A stretch of 64,000 bases of DNA from Epilithonimonas bovis DSM 19482 (lineage in GTDB: Bacteria > Bacteroidota > Bacteroidia > Flavobacteriales > Weeksellaceae): contig NZ_FTPU01000003.1 of the NCBI RefSeq assembly GCF_900108115.1, positions 62,001 through 126,000 of the forward strand. The letters run 5' to 3'. Under the pieces are notes generated by a model that saw only the letters and a program-made list of their open reading frames with translations, was not told the DNA's origin and searched no databases. The position numbers and the translations under genes are program-made. Shown one piece after another: positions 33,703 to 41,827 of the stretch (the stretch's first letter is position 1; every line of letters starts with the position of its first letter).

Positions 33703-35601
33703 TCAGTTAAGTTTTTCTTGAAGTTCTAGCCAACGCAATTCGTGCTCCTCAAGTTTTCCGGAAAGTAGCTCTAATTCGGAGGATAATTTTAATATTTTCT
33801 CATATTCACTCTCATTATTCAGTTCATCAAGAATTTTTTTACGTTTTTCTTCTAGCTCTGGTATTTCTTTTTCTATCGTTTCCAGTTCGCGCTGCTCTTT
33901 GAAGGACAATTTTTTCTTAGTTGCTATTGGTTGGCTGTTGGTGGTCGGTTTTTCTTCTTTTTCTGCAATCGGAGTCGCTACAGCATCTTGATTCTTTGTT
34001 CTTTGCTCTTGATTCTTATTAGCGTCTCTATATTCAGAAAAATTACCTACAAAATCTCTGATTCTTCCCTCGCCTTCAAAAGCCAGAACGTGGTCCACAA
34101 TTCTATCCATAAAATATCGGTCGTGCGAAACGATAATCAAACTTCCTTGGAAATTCTGAAGAAAATTCTCCAAAACCGTGAGTGTTGGCAAATCCAGGTC
34201 ATTTGTTGGCTCATCAAAAATCAAAAAATTGGGATTTTGATAAAGAACATACATGAGATGCAGACGCCGTTTTTCTCCTCCGGAAAGTTTGGAGATTGGG
34301 GAGTATTGTGACTGGTCATCAAACAAGAATAACCTCAAAAACTGCGATGCTGAGATGGTTTTTCCATTGGCTAAAGGGAAATTTTCGCCAATCTCCTTGA
34401 TGAAATCAATGACTCTCTCGTCTTCTTTATATTGAAGCCCTTTCTGAGCAAAATATCCGAATTTTATTGTTTCACCAGTTTCAATTTCTCCCGAATCTTT
34501 TGGCTCAAAACCTTGGATAATATTAAGTAAAGTAGATTTTCCTGCCCCGTTTTTCCCGACGATTCCCACTTTTTCGCCACGTTGAAAAGAGTAAGAGAAA
34601 TCTTTTAGAAGCACATTATTCCCGAATCGTTTGTTGATGTCTTTCAGTTCAAGGATTTTATTTCCCAAACGTTTCATTTCAAAATCCAATTCCAGAGAAT
34701 CTTTTCTGGTATCGGTTTTCGCGACTTTTTCGGTATCGTAGAAGGCATCAATCCGAGATTTGGATTTTGTTGTCCTCGCCTTGGGTTGGCGGCGCATCCA
34801 TTCCAGTTCCTTTCTGTAAAGGTTTTGTGCTTTATCAATTGTCGAGTTCAGATTATCTTCCCGGATCATTTTATTTTCGAGGTAGGTGGCGTAAGAACCA
34901 TTGTGGAAATACAGGTTTTTATCTTCCATCTCCCAAATAATATCACAAACCGAATCCAGAAAATAGCGGTCGTGTGTTACCAGAAGCAAGGTGATTTTCG
35001 CTTTGCTTAGGTAGTTTTCCAGCCATTCTACCATTTCCACATCCAGGTGGTTGGTGGGCTCATCCATAATCAGAAGAGTATGGCGATGCTGCGCTCTTGT
35101 TTCTGTCAGAAGTTTGGCAAGTGCTACCCGCTTTATCTGCCCGCCGGAAAGTGTTCCCATTTTTAGGTCCAGATCGGTGATTTTTAGCTGAGAAAGGATT
35201 TGCTTCATCTCGTTTTCCAGATCCCAGGCTTTCTGGATTTCCATTTCGGCAATGGCCTTTTCCATCTCATCCGGGTTGTTAGAAAGCAATGACTGATGGT
35301 ATTTTTTAAGCGCTATAATCGGTGGAGAATTCAGTGTCATCATAAATTCTTCAATAGAAAGTTGGGGATCAAAATCAATCTCCTGATCAAATAAAACAAC
35401 CTGGATATCCTTATTAATCATTACATTTCCACTGTCGGCAATCTCTTTTCCCATCAGTATTTTCAGCAATGTAGATTTGCCGCTGCCGTTCTTGGCAACA
35501 ATGGCAATCTTATCACCTTCGTTGATGTGGAAGCTGATATTTTCAAAGAGGACTTTGATGCCGTAAGATTTGGTAAGATTTTCTGCTGAGACGTAATTCA
35601 T
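33703..35601 (-). CDS. ABC-F family ATPase (Uup-like)
   Basis: 632 residues, two ABC domains in one chain, no membrane segment. Walker A motifs GKNGAGKSTLL and AKNGSGKSTLL, signatures LSGGEKRRL and LSGGQIKRVAL, Walker B IFDEPTNDLDL and IMDEPTNHLDV. The linker between the domains (about 240-320, with RRQPKARTTKSKSRIDAF) is the P-site-tRNA interaction motif region. A Lys/Glu-rich C-terminal coiled coil (about 560-632) resembles Uup's DNA/ribosome-binding tail. Acts on ribosomes or replication intermediates; resistance function cannot be inferred. Confidence 0.9.
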   Translation of the reverse strand: MNYVSAENLTKSYGIKVLFENISFHINEGDKIAIVAKNGSGKSTLLKILMGKEIADSGNVMINKDIQVVLFDQEIDFDPQLSIEEFMMTLNSPPIIALKKYHQSLLSNNPDEMEKAIAEMEIQKAWDLENEMKQILSQLKITDLDLKMGTLSGGQIKRVALAKLLTETRAQHRHTLLIMDEPTNHLDVEMVEWLENYLSKAKITLLLVTHDRYFLDSVCDIIWEMEDKNLYFHNGSYATYLENKMIREDNLNSTIDKAQNLYRKELEWMRRQPKARTTKSKSRIDAFYDTEKVAKTDTRKDSLELDFEMKRLGNKILELKDINKRFGNNVLLKDFSYSFQRGEKVGIVGKNGAGKSTLLNIIQGFEPKDSGEIETGETIKFGYFAQKGLQYKEDERVIDFIKEIGENFPLANGKTISASQFLRLFLFDDQSQYSPISKLSGGEKRRLHLMYVLYQNPNFLIFDEPTNDLDLPTLTVLENFLQNFQGSLIIVSHDRYFMDRIVDHVLAFEGEGRIRDFVGNFSEYRDANKNQEQRTKNQDAVATPIAEKEEKPTTNSQPIATKKKLSFKEQRELETIEKEIPELEEKRKKILDELNNESEYEKILKLSSELELLSGKLEEHELRWLELQEKLN

Positions 35602-35736
35602 TAGGGATAAATGATATTAATGGATGATAATTGAGGTGCGAAAGTACGAAAAACTGTTGTGCGACTTCAAAAATATGTTCCGCCCTGTCACAAGTCCTGT
35701 TTTTTTACGACTAAGAAAGAAATGATTTTATAAGCT

Positions 35737-36561
35737 ATGAAGAAGTATTTTCTATTTTTTGTGTGTATGCGATGTATACTCGCTCAGTCGCAAGTGGTTT
35801 CTGGTACCGTACTTTCAAAAGATGATGGTAAAGCGATTCCTTATGCAAAAATTGGTATTGTAAACGCCTCGTTTGGAGTGCAGGCCGACGAAAAGGGCCG
35901 ATTTGAGCTGCAGCTGGATAAGGTTTCCAAAGATAAAGAGCTGATTGTGGCAGTACCGGGATACAAACAGTTTCGCAGTACGGTACAAGATTTTATAATG
36001 CAGAATCCTCATGATATCATTTTGGATGAGAAAGTTACTAATATCCAGGAAGTCGTTATTACACCAAAGAATTACAAGGAGAAAAATATGGGTGTGAACA
36101 GCAAGTCAAAATCCATGATGTTTACACCTAATATGGAGAAGGGGAATGCCGTTGTTGAAGAGACTGCTGTGGCCTTCAGTTCCGGAAAAAGGCTCAAAAT
36201 CAATAAAATTAATATCAATTTTTCCCGGTTTGAGTCTACAAAGCCAATCAAAGTACGGTATACAGTGTATGATGATGTTGATGGTAAACCAGGCAACCTG
36301 ATTCTGGATCATGACATCATCACGACTATTAATAAAGACCAATTGGAGGATTCTACTTTTTCTCTGGATGTCAGCAAAGAAAATATTTGGGCAGAAGGTA
36401 AATTCTATGTGGGGATCCAGTTTATCGGTCAGGCAGACGGAAAAGTGGCGTTGAGTGGTGCATTGTTCCGCGCCGGATTTTACAGATCTTTTTACGGGCC
36501 ATGGGAAAAAATTGGTATGGCGGCACCGGCTATCAATATTGATGTGAGAGTTAAAAAGTAG
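35737..36561 (+). CDS. exported carboxypeptidase-regulatory-like protein
   Basis: 274 residues. Signal peptide (KKYFLFFVCMRCILAQS), then a CarboxypepD_reg-like beta-sandwich (about 20-110: VVSGTVLSKDDGKAIPYAKIGIVNASFGVQADEKGRFEL, with I..QEVVIT as its usual end), then a C-terminal domain of unknown type (about 115-274) ending in INIDVRVKK. The sandwich domain is the one that begins many TonB-dependent receptors, but no barrel follows here. The stop is one base from the convergent GH25 stop. Confidence 0.8.
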   Translation: MKKYFLFFVCMRCILAQSQVVSGTVLSKDDGKAIPYAKIGIVNASFGVQADEKGRFELQLDKVSKDKELIVAVPGYKQFRSTVQDFIMQNPHDIILDEKVTNIQEVVITPKNYKEKNMGVNSKSKSMMFTPNMEKGNAVVEETAVAFSSGKRLKINKININFSRFESTKPIKVRYTVYDDVDGKPGNLILDHDIITTINKDQLEDSTFSLDVSKENIWAEGKFYVGIQFIGQADGKVALSGALFRAGFYRSFYGPWEKIGMAAPAINIDVRVKK

Positions 36562-36562
36562 A

Positions 36563-37423
36563 TTATGGTAACGTCATCAGCTTCAGAGACCAGAGCTGGC
36601 CGTTGTAGACATCCAGATCTACCTTAGAATTGATGCCATAGGCAATACCGTTTTCTGAGAATTGCCAAAACTGCCACTCGTCATCAGGCGATGGCGCAGG
36701 GACATCATTGTAATTGGCCAGCCAGAGCGGATAATCGGCAAAATCGTCTTTTAGAAAATCTTTGTAATAATGATAATAGGTATAGACAATCGGTTTTTTG
36801 CCGTAAGTATCTTCCATTATTTTGATCCAGACCTTGAGGTCAGAGACCAGTTGTTCTTTTGATTTTTTTCTCGGGATTCTCTCGATGTCAAGGATGGGCG
36901 GCAGATCGCCGGACTCGAGTTTTGCAACAGAAAGGAACGAGTTGGCCTGCATCACAGGATCCTCATCCGGACGGTAAAAATGATAAGCGCCGCGGATAAG
37001 GTTATGTTTTTTCGCAGTTTCCCAAAAATGATCAAAGTTTTTGTCCAGTTTGCGGTTTCCCATACTGGCCCGCAGGACCACAAACTCAAGCGGGATGGTC
37101 TTGTTCCCAATACTGATGCTGTCCCACTGGATGTCTTCTTTTCTCTGATAATGGGAAATATCAAACCCGAAGGTTTGGTTGGCATATAAGCCAATGATTT
37201 TATCAATCCTTTGTTCTTCGGCTTCGGTGTTGCTCAGCTTTTTATGGTGAAAATGTTGCCCCAGATAATAGGCAAAATAATAACTGATTTTTTGTTTCAG
37301 ATAAAATCCGGTCCCTAATAATGAGAGGCAAAGAATAATCAGCAGAATCCATCTTTTTTTGAAATAGACTGTTTTTCTTCTCTGATGAATTTTTTTCCTG
37401 GGAACCCGTGCTGCTTTGGCCAT
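36563..37423 (-). CDS. GH25 lysozyme, membrane-anchored
   Basis: 286 residues from MAKAARVPRKK. An ATG at 37456 is in frame but lies upstream of the -7 box, so 37423 is preferred. Basic N-terminus, one membrane helix (WILLIILCLSLLGTGFYL, about 25-43), then a GH25 muramidase domain (about 80-286). Catalytic acids sit in FDISHY and PPILDIERI; substrate-groove motifs RASMG, RGAYHFYRP and YTYYHYY are present. Hydrolyses the MurNAc-GlcNAc bond of peptidoglycan in the periplasm. Confidence 0.9.
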   Translation of the reverse strand: MAKAARVPRKKIHQRRKTVYFKKRWILLIILCLSLLGTGFYLKQKISYYFAYYLGQHFHHKKLSNTEAEEQRIDKIIGLYANQTFGFDISHYQRKEDIQWDSISIGNKTIPLEFVVLRASMGNRKLDKNFDHFWETAKKHNLIRGAYHFYRPDEDPVMQANSFLSVAKLESGDLPPILDIERIPRKKSKEQLVSDLKVWIKIMEDTYGKKPIVYTYYHYYKDFLKDDFADYPLWLANYNDVPAPSPDDEWQFWQFSENGIAYGINSKVDLDVYNGQLWSLKLMTLP

Positions 37424-37431
37424 AAGTTTTG

Positions 37432-37439
37432 CAAAATTA
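37432..37439 (-). promoter_or_regulatory. -7 box of GH25 gene
   Basis: TAATTTTG on the minus strand, 8 nt before the ATG; predicts a leader of only 2-5 nt. Confidence 0.5.
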
Positions 37440-37566
37440 TTACTTTCCTTCACCAATTAAAAGATTTAGTTCTGTAAATTCAGTTTTATAAGCTAGCGCT
37501 CTTTTGGGTGGAGTATGATAAAGTAGATATTTTTCTATAAAAAACGTTTCTCTTGATTTCTTTTGG

Positions 37567-37574
37567 TACATTTG
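37567..37574 (+). promoter_or_regulatory. -7 box of hendecad-protein gene
   Basis: TACATTTG fits TAnnTTTG; the predicted start is near 37580. No ideal -33 element. Confidence 0.4.
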
Positions 37575-37597
37575 TTATCAATAAATAGTATTTTTAC

Positions 37598-37614
37598 TGA
37601 TACAATTTGTATCA
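37598..37614. promoter_or_regulatory. perfect 17-bp palindrome, operator candidate
   Basis: TGATACAA-T-TTGTATCA, a perfect 8+1+8 inverted repeat between the -7 box and the start codon at 37642. No T-run follows, so it is not a terminator. Confidence 0.6.
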
Positions 37615-37641
37615 ATCAACTTTAATTAAAATCAAATAGCC

Positions 37642-37986
37642 ATGAAAAAAGGATTATTATCACTAGCAATAGTATTGACAGCTATCGCAGCTAATGCTCA
37701 AACAGTAAAACAGGAAGTTAAAAAAGACACCAAAGCGGTAGGGAAAACCGTAAAGAAAGGAGCCAAAGCGACAGGCAAAGGTGTTAAAAAAGGTGCTCAA
37801 TGGACCGGCGAAAAAGTAAAAGATGGTGCCGAATGGACGGGCGATAAAGCTGAAAAAGGTGCCAAAGCAACTGCAGAAGGTGTGAAAGATGGTGCAAAAT
37901 GGACTGGTAAAACAGCAAAAAAGGGAGCAAAAGCGGTAGGTGAAACCTATCAGGATGTAAAGGCAGACCTTAAAAAGAAAGATTAA
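37642..37986 (+). CDS. exported protein of eight 11-residue repeats
   Basis: 114 residues. Signal peptide 1-20 (LAIVLTAIAANAQ) plus six linker residues, then exactly eight 11-residue units from 27 to 114 with consensus KKGAKxTGxxV. Units 2-7 fit well: KKGAKATGKGV, KKGAQWTGEKV, KDGAEWTGDKA, EKGAKATAEGV, KDGAKWTGKTA, KKGAKAVGETY; the first and last are degenerate. Ala-Thr and Trp-Thr versions alternate in part. Hendecad repeats make amphipathic helices that lie on membranes (LEA group 3, synuclein, apolipoproteins as analogies). No family name known to me. Probably periplasmic, monocistronic, behind a palindromic operator candidate. Confidence 0.8.
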   Translation: MKKGLLSLAIVLTAIAANAQTVKQEVKKDTKAVGKTVKKGAKATGKGVKKGAQWTGEKVKDGAEWTGDKAEKGAKATAEGVKDGAKWTGKTAKKGAKAVGETYQDVKADLKKKD

Positions 37987-38020
37987 TCGTCAACAGGCAA
38001 ACCATACATTGGTCTTGTGA

Positions 38021-38053
38021 TTTTGTAACAAAACTTTAATTAGTATTACTAAT
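38021..38053. promoter_or_regulatory. two palindromes upstream of LolA-like gene
   Basis: TTTTGT-A-ACAAAA (38021-38033) and ATTAGTA-T-TACTAAT (38039-38053), both perfect, lie 50-80 nt before the ATG at 38104. Possible operators. Confidence 0.4.
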
Positions 38054-38103
38054 ATGTTATAGGCGGATTAATAATACTTTTTGAAAAACAGAAAATAAAT
38101 AAA

Positions 38104-38742
38104 ATGAAAAAACTTATTCTTACAGTTGCTTTTTCAGTAGTAACAGCGGCAACTTTTTCTGCACAGACAGCACAGCAGGTCATTGATAATTATGTGACGG
38201 CATTGGGCGGGAAACAAAAACTGGAATCTGTAAAAACACTTTCTATGAAAAATACCATCAGCGTAATGGGTATGGATATGGAAGGTAAAACACTCAAAAA
38301 AGATAACAAATTCAAGTCTTCTCAAACAATGATGGGGCAGGAGATGTTTCAGGTTTTTGACGGTGAAAAGGGTTATGCCAGCCAAATGGGACAGAAAGTT
38401 GATTTCCCTGCAGATCAGGTTGCTAAGCTAAAAGATGCTAAACTGATGGATGCACTTGGGATGAATGCCTCAAAAATAAAAACGGTAGAAAAAAAGCAGG
38501 TAGATGGTAAGGATTTTACCGTATTGTCATCTGATGATACCAAGTATTATTTTGATGCAAAAACCGGATTGCTCTCTAAGACAGAAGGTGATAAAGGCAC
38601 AATGACAATCAACAAATATGTATCAGTAGACGGGATCCAGTTTGTGGAAGAAATGACAATTGATGCTGCCGGTCAGCAGATTCAGGTTAAGAATTATGAT
38701 ATCAAGGTCAATCAGCCTATCTCAGACGATGAGTTCAAATAA
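38104..38742 (+). CDS. exported LolA-like lipoprotein-carrier-fold protein
   Basis: 212 residues. Signal peptide (ending TAATFSAQ). Mature part starts QQVIDNYVTALGGKQKLESVKTL, the usual opening of LolA/LolB-like outer-membrane lipoprotein-sorting relatives in Bacteroidota (ALGG then KTL). A beta-sheet pattern follows, with YFDAKTGLLSKTE and NKYVSVDGIQFVEEMTI. Not LolA itself, since the canonical LolA length and context are missing. Monocistronic; a terminator follows. Confidence 0.75.
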   Translation: MKKLILTVAFSVVTAATFSAQTAQQVIDNYVTALGGKQKLESVKTLSMKNTISVMGMDMEGKTLKKDNKFKSSQTMMGQEMFQVFDGEKGYASQMGQKVDFPADQVAKLKDAKLMDALGMNASKIKTVEKKQVDGKDFTVLSSDDTKYYFDAKTGLLSKTEGDKGTMTINKYVSVDGIQFVEEMTIDAAGQQIQVKNYDIKVNQPISDDEFK

Positions 38743-38769
38743 CTGACAGTTGATCTATATTTAAATTAA

Positions 38770-38799
38770 AAAAAGAATCCAAATATGGATTCTTTTTTT
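38770..38799. terminator. bidirectional terminator
   Basis: AAAAAGAATCCA/TGGATTCTTTTT (38770-38781, 38786-38797), loop AATA; serves two convergent genes. Confidence 0.85.
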
Positions 38800-38803
38800 G
38801 TTA

Positions 38804-39388
38804 TCAGGAGTTATACTCTTTTTCCCATTCTTCAGCAGCTTCACAAAGTGTGTTGTAGAAGTCTTCGCCGTATTTTCTGATGAGCGGTTCCTTGAGAAAC
38901 TGGAAAATCCTAACCTTCAGTTCAGCTCCCAGGGTACAGGCATCGCTGCAAATGTCCCATTCATGGTAATTAAGGGCAGAAAATGTGCGGTACTCTGTTA
39001 CCCGGATTGGGTAGAGGTGGCAGGAGATTGGTTTTTTCCAGTCTACAGCACCATCTTCGTAAGCTTTTTCTATCCCACATTTGGTTGTTCCTTTTTCGTC
39101 AAAAATTACATAAGCACACTCGCTGTTGTTTACCAAAGTAGTCACGTAGCCACCATCATAATCATCAATGATCCAGGTACCTTGTTCCTCGATTGCTTTT
39201 ACACCTTCGGGCCTCAGGTACGATTTAATTTTAGGGAAAATCTCTTCCAGCATTGGTAATTCGTCTTTATCCAGAGGCGCACCTGTGTCACCATCTACGC
39301 AGCAAACACCTTTGCATTTGGTAAGGTTACAGACAAAACTCTCTGCAAAAATATCTTCTGAAATCAGTTTATCATCGATCTGAATCAT
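38804..39388 (-). CDS. DUF3109 family cysteine-rich protein
   Basis: 194 residues, soluble. Conserved cysteines in CNLTKCKGVCCVDGDTGAPL (about 20-39), TTKCGIEKAY, ISCHLYPIRV and WDICSDACTLG match DUF3109, a Bacteroidota family related to the YkgJ-type Fe-S/zinc cluster proteins. Function unknown. It lies 14 nt downstream of the DUF6427 gene, so the two form an operon. Confidence 0.85.
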   Translation of the reverse strand: MIQIDDKLISEDIFAESFVCNLTKCKGVCCVDGDTGAPLDKDELPMLEEIFPKIKSYLRPEGVKAIEEQGTWIIDDYDGGYVTTLVNNSECAYVIFDEKGTTKCGIEKAYEDGAVDWKKPISCHLYPIRVTEYRTFSALNYHEWDICSDACTLGAELKVRIFQFLKEPLIRKYGEDFYNTLCEAAEEWEKEYNS

Positions 39389-39402
39389 TCTTCATCTAAT
39401 TT

Positions 39403-40308
39403 TTAAATTTTTACAAAATTAACTAATTTAAAGATGACAAGCGTAAATACAATGATCCAAAGTCCTAATTCCTGCATCCAGTACTTGGGAAGGAAGCGTA
39501 ACATCCTGCTGAGGATAATACTTACAGGCAAAGCGAGCAGCAAAAGATATTCGTAATGCGTTCCCATGTAAAAGATAATAGTCAGCAATTGTGCTACGGA
39601 AAAAACAAGGATAAATGTGTATTTGTATCTGCTGATGGGGCTCTTCTCGTTATAATGTTTAAAATGATCTGAGATGGCATATACCAACATCATAGCAATC
39701 GGAATCAGAATGTACAGTGGATAGTAAGAATCCAGCATTGTAAATTTTCCGTAAAAAGGGAGATAAGACCGGTCCCAGCTCGTGTAGTGGATAAGATACA
39801 TGACTCCAAAATAACTGATGACAATCAGCACTGCGCCATATAGTAGCCGGAATATATTCAGCCCAATCCTTGCAGAGGTGCCTATGATGTGAAAAATTAC
39901 AAAAACAGCCATTGGCCAACTTGCAGGGAATACCAAAAAATTAAATGCCAGAAGAGATCCCACAAGCATAAAGGAACTCTTCCTGAGGTAATCATTCTGG
40001 CTGGTAAGGATCAACAGGATTATGGTACTGGTGAGAAATGTAAATGCCAAACCGAGATCCAGATCTCCAGGATAAAAACAGGCTACCAAAACGGTATAAA
40101 GAAAAAGCGGAAGATGCGAGAAATGGTTAAGCGCAATTTTGTTAAATAAAAAGTATCCCAGGCTCACGCCGATAAAGGTAATTCCTGTGGAGATGTAGTC
40201 TATGTTCTTAAGATCCAGCAGGTTAAGAGATAAAAAGATGAGGAATAAAAAACAGATATAAACCGGAACCGAAAAAATATTGCTTTCTTTAGAAAGTAAT
40301 CGAAACAT
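39403..40308 (-). CDS. DUF6427 family polytopic membrane protein
   Basis: 301 residues with eight to nine hydrophobic helices and almost no soluble loops, starting MFRLLSKESNIFSVPVYI. This opening and the partner gene (DUF6341, divergent) are typical of the flavobacterial DUF6427 family of unknown function. A TAACTTTG box lies on its strand at 40325-40332. Confidence 0.75.
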   Translation of the reverse strand: MFRLLSKESNIFSVPVYICFLFLIFLSLNLLDLKNIDYISTGITFIGVSLGYFLFNKIALNHFSHLPLFLYTVLVACFYPGDLDLGLAFTFLTSTIILLILTSQNDYLRKSSFMLVGSLLAFNFLVFPASWPMAVFVIFHIIGTSARIGLNIFRLLYGAVLIVISYFGVMYLIHYTSWDRSYLPFYGKFTMLDSYYPLYILIPIAMMLVYAISDHFKHYNEKSPISRYKYTFILVFSVAQLLTIIFYMGTHYEYLLLLALPVSIILSRMLRFLPKYWMQELGLWIIVFTLVIFKLVNFVKI

Positions 40309-40314
40309 TTTTTA

Positions 40315-40332
40315 TACTTTTGTACAAAGTTA
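40315..40332. promoter_or_regulatory. back-to-back divergent -7 boxes
   Basis: TACTTTTG (40315-40322, plus strand, for the DUF6341 gene) and TAACTTTG (40325-40332, minus strand, for the DUF6427 gene) are two bases apart. The two promoters must overlap physically. Confidence 0.55.
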
Positions 40333-40351
40333 ATTTAAAAAAGAGAAAAAG

Positions 40352-40585
40352 ATGACATCTTTCTGGTTATTCTTAAGCAAAGTTTTCAAGTGGTCTTTTG
40401 GTTTTTACGACCTTTTTGGTAATGTGCTAAACTGGGTTCTGTTCCTTGTTGCAAGTGGTTTTTTCTGCTACTGGTGCTACACTTTGGTAGTAACGCTTGG
40501 AGCCCAAAAAGACAAAGATTACTATTCTCCTACAGAAGGTAAGTTCCCTTATTATGATCCTAAGATCTACAAAAACGAAGGTTAA
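40352..40585 (+). CDS. DUF6341 family small membrane protein
   Basis: 77 residues: an amphipathic start (SFWLFLSKVFKWSFGFYDLFG), one membrane helix (VLNWVLFLVASGFFCYWCYTL) and a short hydrophilic tail ending YYDPKIYKNEG. Matches the small DUF6341 family usually next to DUF6427 genes in flavobacteria. Function unknown. A bidirectional terminator follows. Confidence 0.75.
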   Translation: MTSFWLFLSKVFKWSFGFYDLFGNVLNWVLFLVASGFFCYWCYTLVVTLGAQKDKDYYSPTEGKFPYYDPKIYKNEG

Positions 40586-40603
40586 ATAAATTGATTATAC
40601 ATA

Positions 40604-40636
40604 AAAAAGCCCATAATAAACATTGTGGGCTTTTTG
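40604..40636. terminator. bidirectional terminator
   Basis: AAAAAGCCCA (40604-40613) and TGGGCTTTTT (40626-40635), between convergent DUF6341 and USP genes. Confidence 0.8.
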
Positions 40637-40651
40637 CTTTTCTGTGCAAGC

Positions 40652-41092
40652 TTACTTTTCCTGGCATGGTATTACCAGAACAGGTATCGTTGATTTTTTG
40701 GTAAGTTCTTTGGTAAGGCTACCTATAAAAACATCATACATGCCGCTTCTGCCATGAGAGCCCAAAACGATATAATCAGCATTGATTTCATTAGCATATT
40801 CAAGGATTGTATCTCCCGGTACGCCCTGTTTTAGGATATGTGTACACGCTACGCCCTTCGCCTTTACTTCATCTTCCAGTCTTTTAAGCTCCTTCAATTC
40901 GTACTTGATTTCGTTTTCTTCAACTTCCGGGAAATACTGGAAACCCATGTCGCCAATCACGAAACCAATATCGGATGCAGCAATATGGATGAGCGTAATC
41001 TCAGCATTGACGGTTTTGGCAAAATCCACAGCATGGTCAAGGAGTGTGGTGGTACTTTCGGAGAAATCTACAGGTAAAACAATTTTTTTCAT
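40652..41092 (-). CDS. universal stress protein (UspA family)
   Basis: 146 residues, one Usp domain. Starts KKIVLPVDFSESTTTLLDHAV. The ATP-binding-type loop is DYIVLGSHGRSGMYDVFIGSLTKELTKKSTIPVLVIP, with the G-2x-G-9x-G-(S/T) pattern intact, so it probably binds ATP. A His-rich or metal site is not seen. Single gene, convergent to DUF6341. Confidence 0.92.
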   Translation of the reverse strand: MKKIVLPVDFSESTTTLLDHAVDFAKTVNAEITLIHIAASDIGFVIGDMGFQYFPEVEENEIKYELKELKRLEDEVKAKGVACTHILKQGVPGDTILEYANEINADYIVLGSHGRSGMYDVFIGSLTKELTKKSTIPVLVIPCQEK

Positions 41093-41116
41093 AGCGGTAA
41101 AATTTTATAGCAATAT

Positions 41117-41148
41117 AACAAAAATTCAGCCATTTTATAGCTGAATTT
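41117..41148 (-). terminator. terminator of DUF486-FAH unit
   Basis: AAATTCAGC/GCTGAATTT (41122-41130, 41140-41148); T-run follows on the minus strand. Confidence 0.6.
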
Positions 41149-41200
41149 AGATAAACTGACAACTGTCAGATTTCCTTTTTTTTTCTTTGCTGCCGCTGTG

Positions 41201-41809
41201 TTATTGTATCTTGAGCGTAAAAAGTTTTTGATTCTCCAGATAAGCTTCCAGAATATCATTTTCGGATACTTTACCAACACCTTTTGGAGTTCCTGTAAAG
41301 ATAAGATCGCCAACCCTGAGGGTAAAATATTGCGATGCAAAGGCAATAATCGTATCAAAATCGAAAATCATATCTTTTGTATTGCCATTTTGTACCTCCT
41401 CATTATTCTTGGTCAAAGTAAAATTAAGATGTTGCAGGTCATAATGATCTTTGGATACAAAATCAGATACAACAGCCGAACCGTCAAATCCTTTGGCAAG
41501 CTCCCAAGGCAGACCTTTGGTCTTCAGCTTGGTCTGGAGGTCTCGGGCCGTAAAATCGATGCCCAGGCCAATCTCATTGTAATGTTTTGCGGCATTTTCT
41601 TTCTGGATATATTTTCCGCCCTTTGAGATTTTGATAACAACTTCCAGTTCGTATTGGATGTCATCAGAGAATTCGGGAATATAGAAGTCTGAACCTTTTT
41701 TAAGAACCGAAGTGTCCGGTTTTATAAAGATAACCGGATCGGTAGGGATCTCGTTTCCCAATTCTTTGGCGTGTTCGCTGTAGTTTCTTCCTATGCAGAT
41801 AATTTTCAT
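41201..41809 (-). CDS. fumarylacetoacetate hydrolase family protein
   Basis: 202 residues, the compact FAH-fold form. IICIGRNYSEHAKELGNEIP is the usual start; metal-binding glutamates lie in YELEVVIKISKGG and the aspartate in GLGIDFTARDLQ; DLIFTGTPKGVG is the C-terminal signature. Members hydrolyse or decarboxylate acylpyruvates and oxaloacetate; the substrate here is not determined. It lies 18 nt after the DUF486 gene on the same strand. Confidence 0.9.
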   Translation of the reverse strand: MKIICIGRNYSEHAKELGNEIPTDPVIFIKPDTSVLKKGSDFYIPEFSDDIQYELEVVIKISKGGKYIQKENAAKHYNEIGLGIDFTARDLQTKLKTKGLPWELAKGFDGSAVVSDFVSKDHYDLQHLNFTLTKNNEEVQNGNTKDMIFDFDTIIAFASQYFTLRVGDLIFTGTPKGVGKVSENDILEAYLENQKLFTLKIQ

Positions 41810-41827
41810 AATGATGAGGTATAAGTG

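Noticed and set aside
38798-39259. 153-codon open frame antisense to the DUF3109 gene
   Set aside because: Its sequence is explained by the cysteine-rich DUF3109 frame on the other strand; it begins inside the bidirectional terminator.
41156-41169. CTGACAACTGTCAG followed by a T-rich run as a plus-strand terminator
   Set aside because: The stem is only 5-6 bp with a tiny loop and no plus-strand gene ends there; both flanking genes are on the minus strand.
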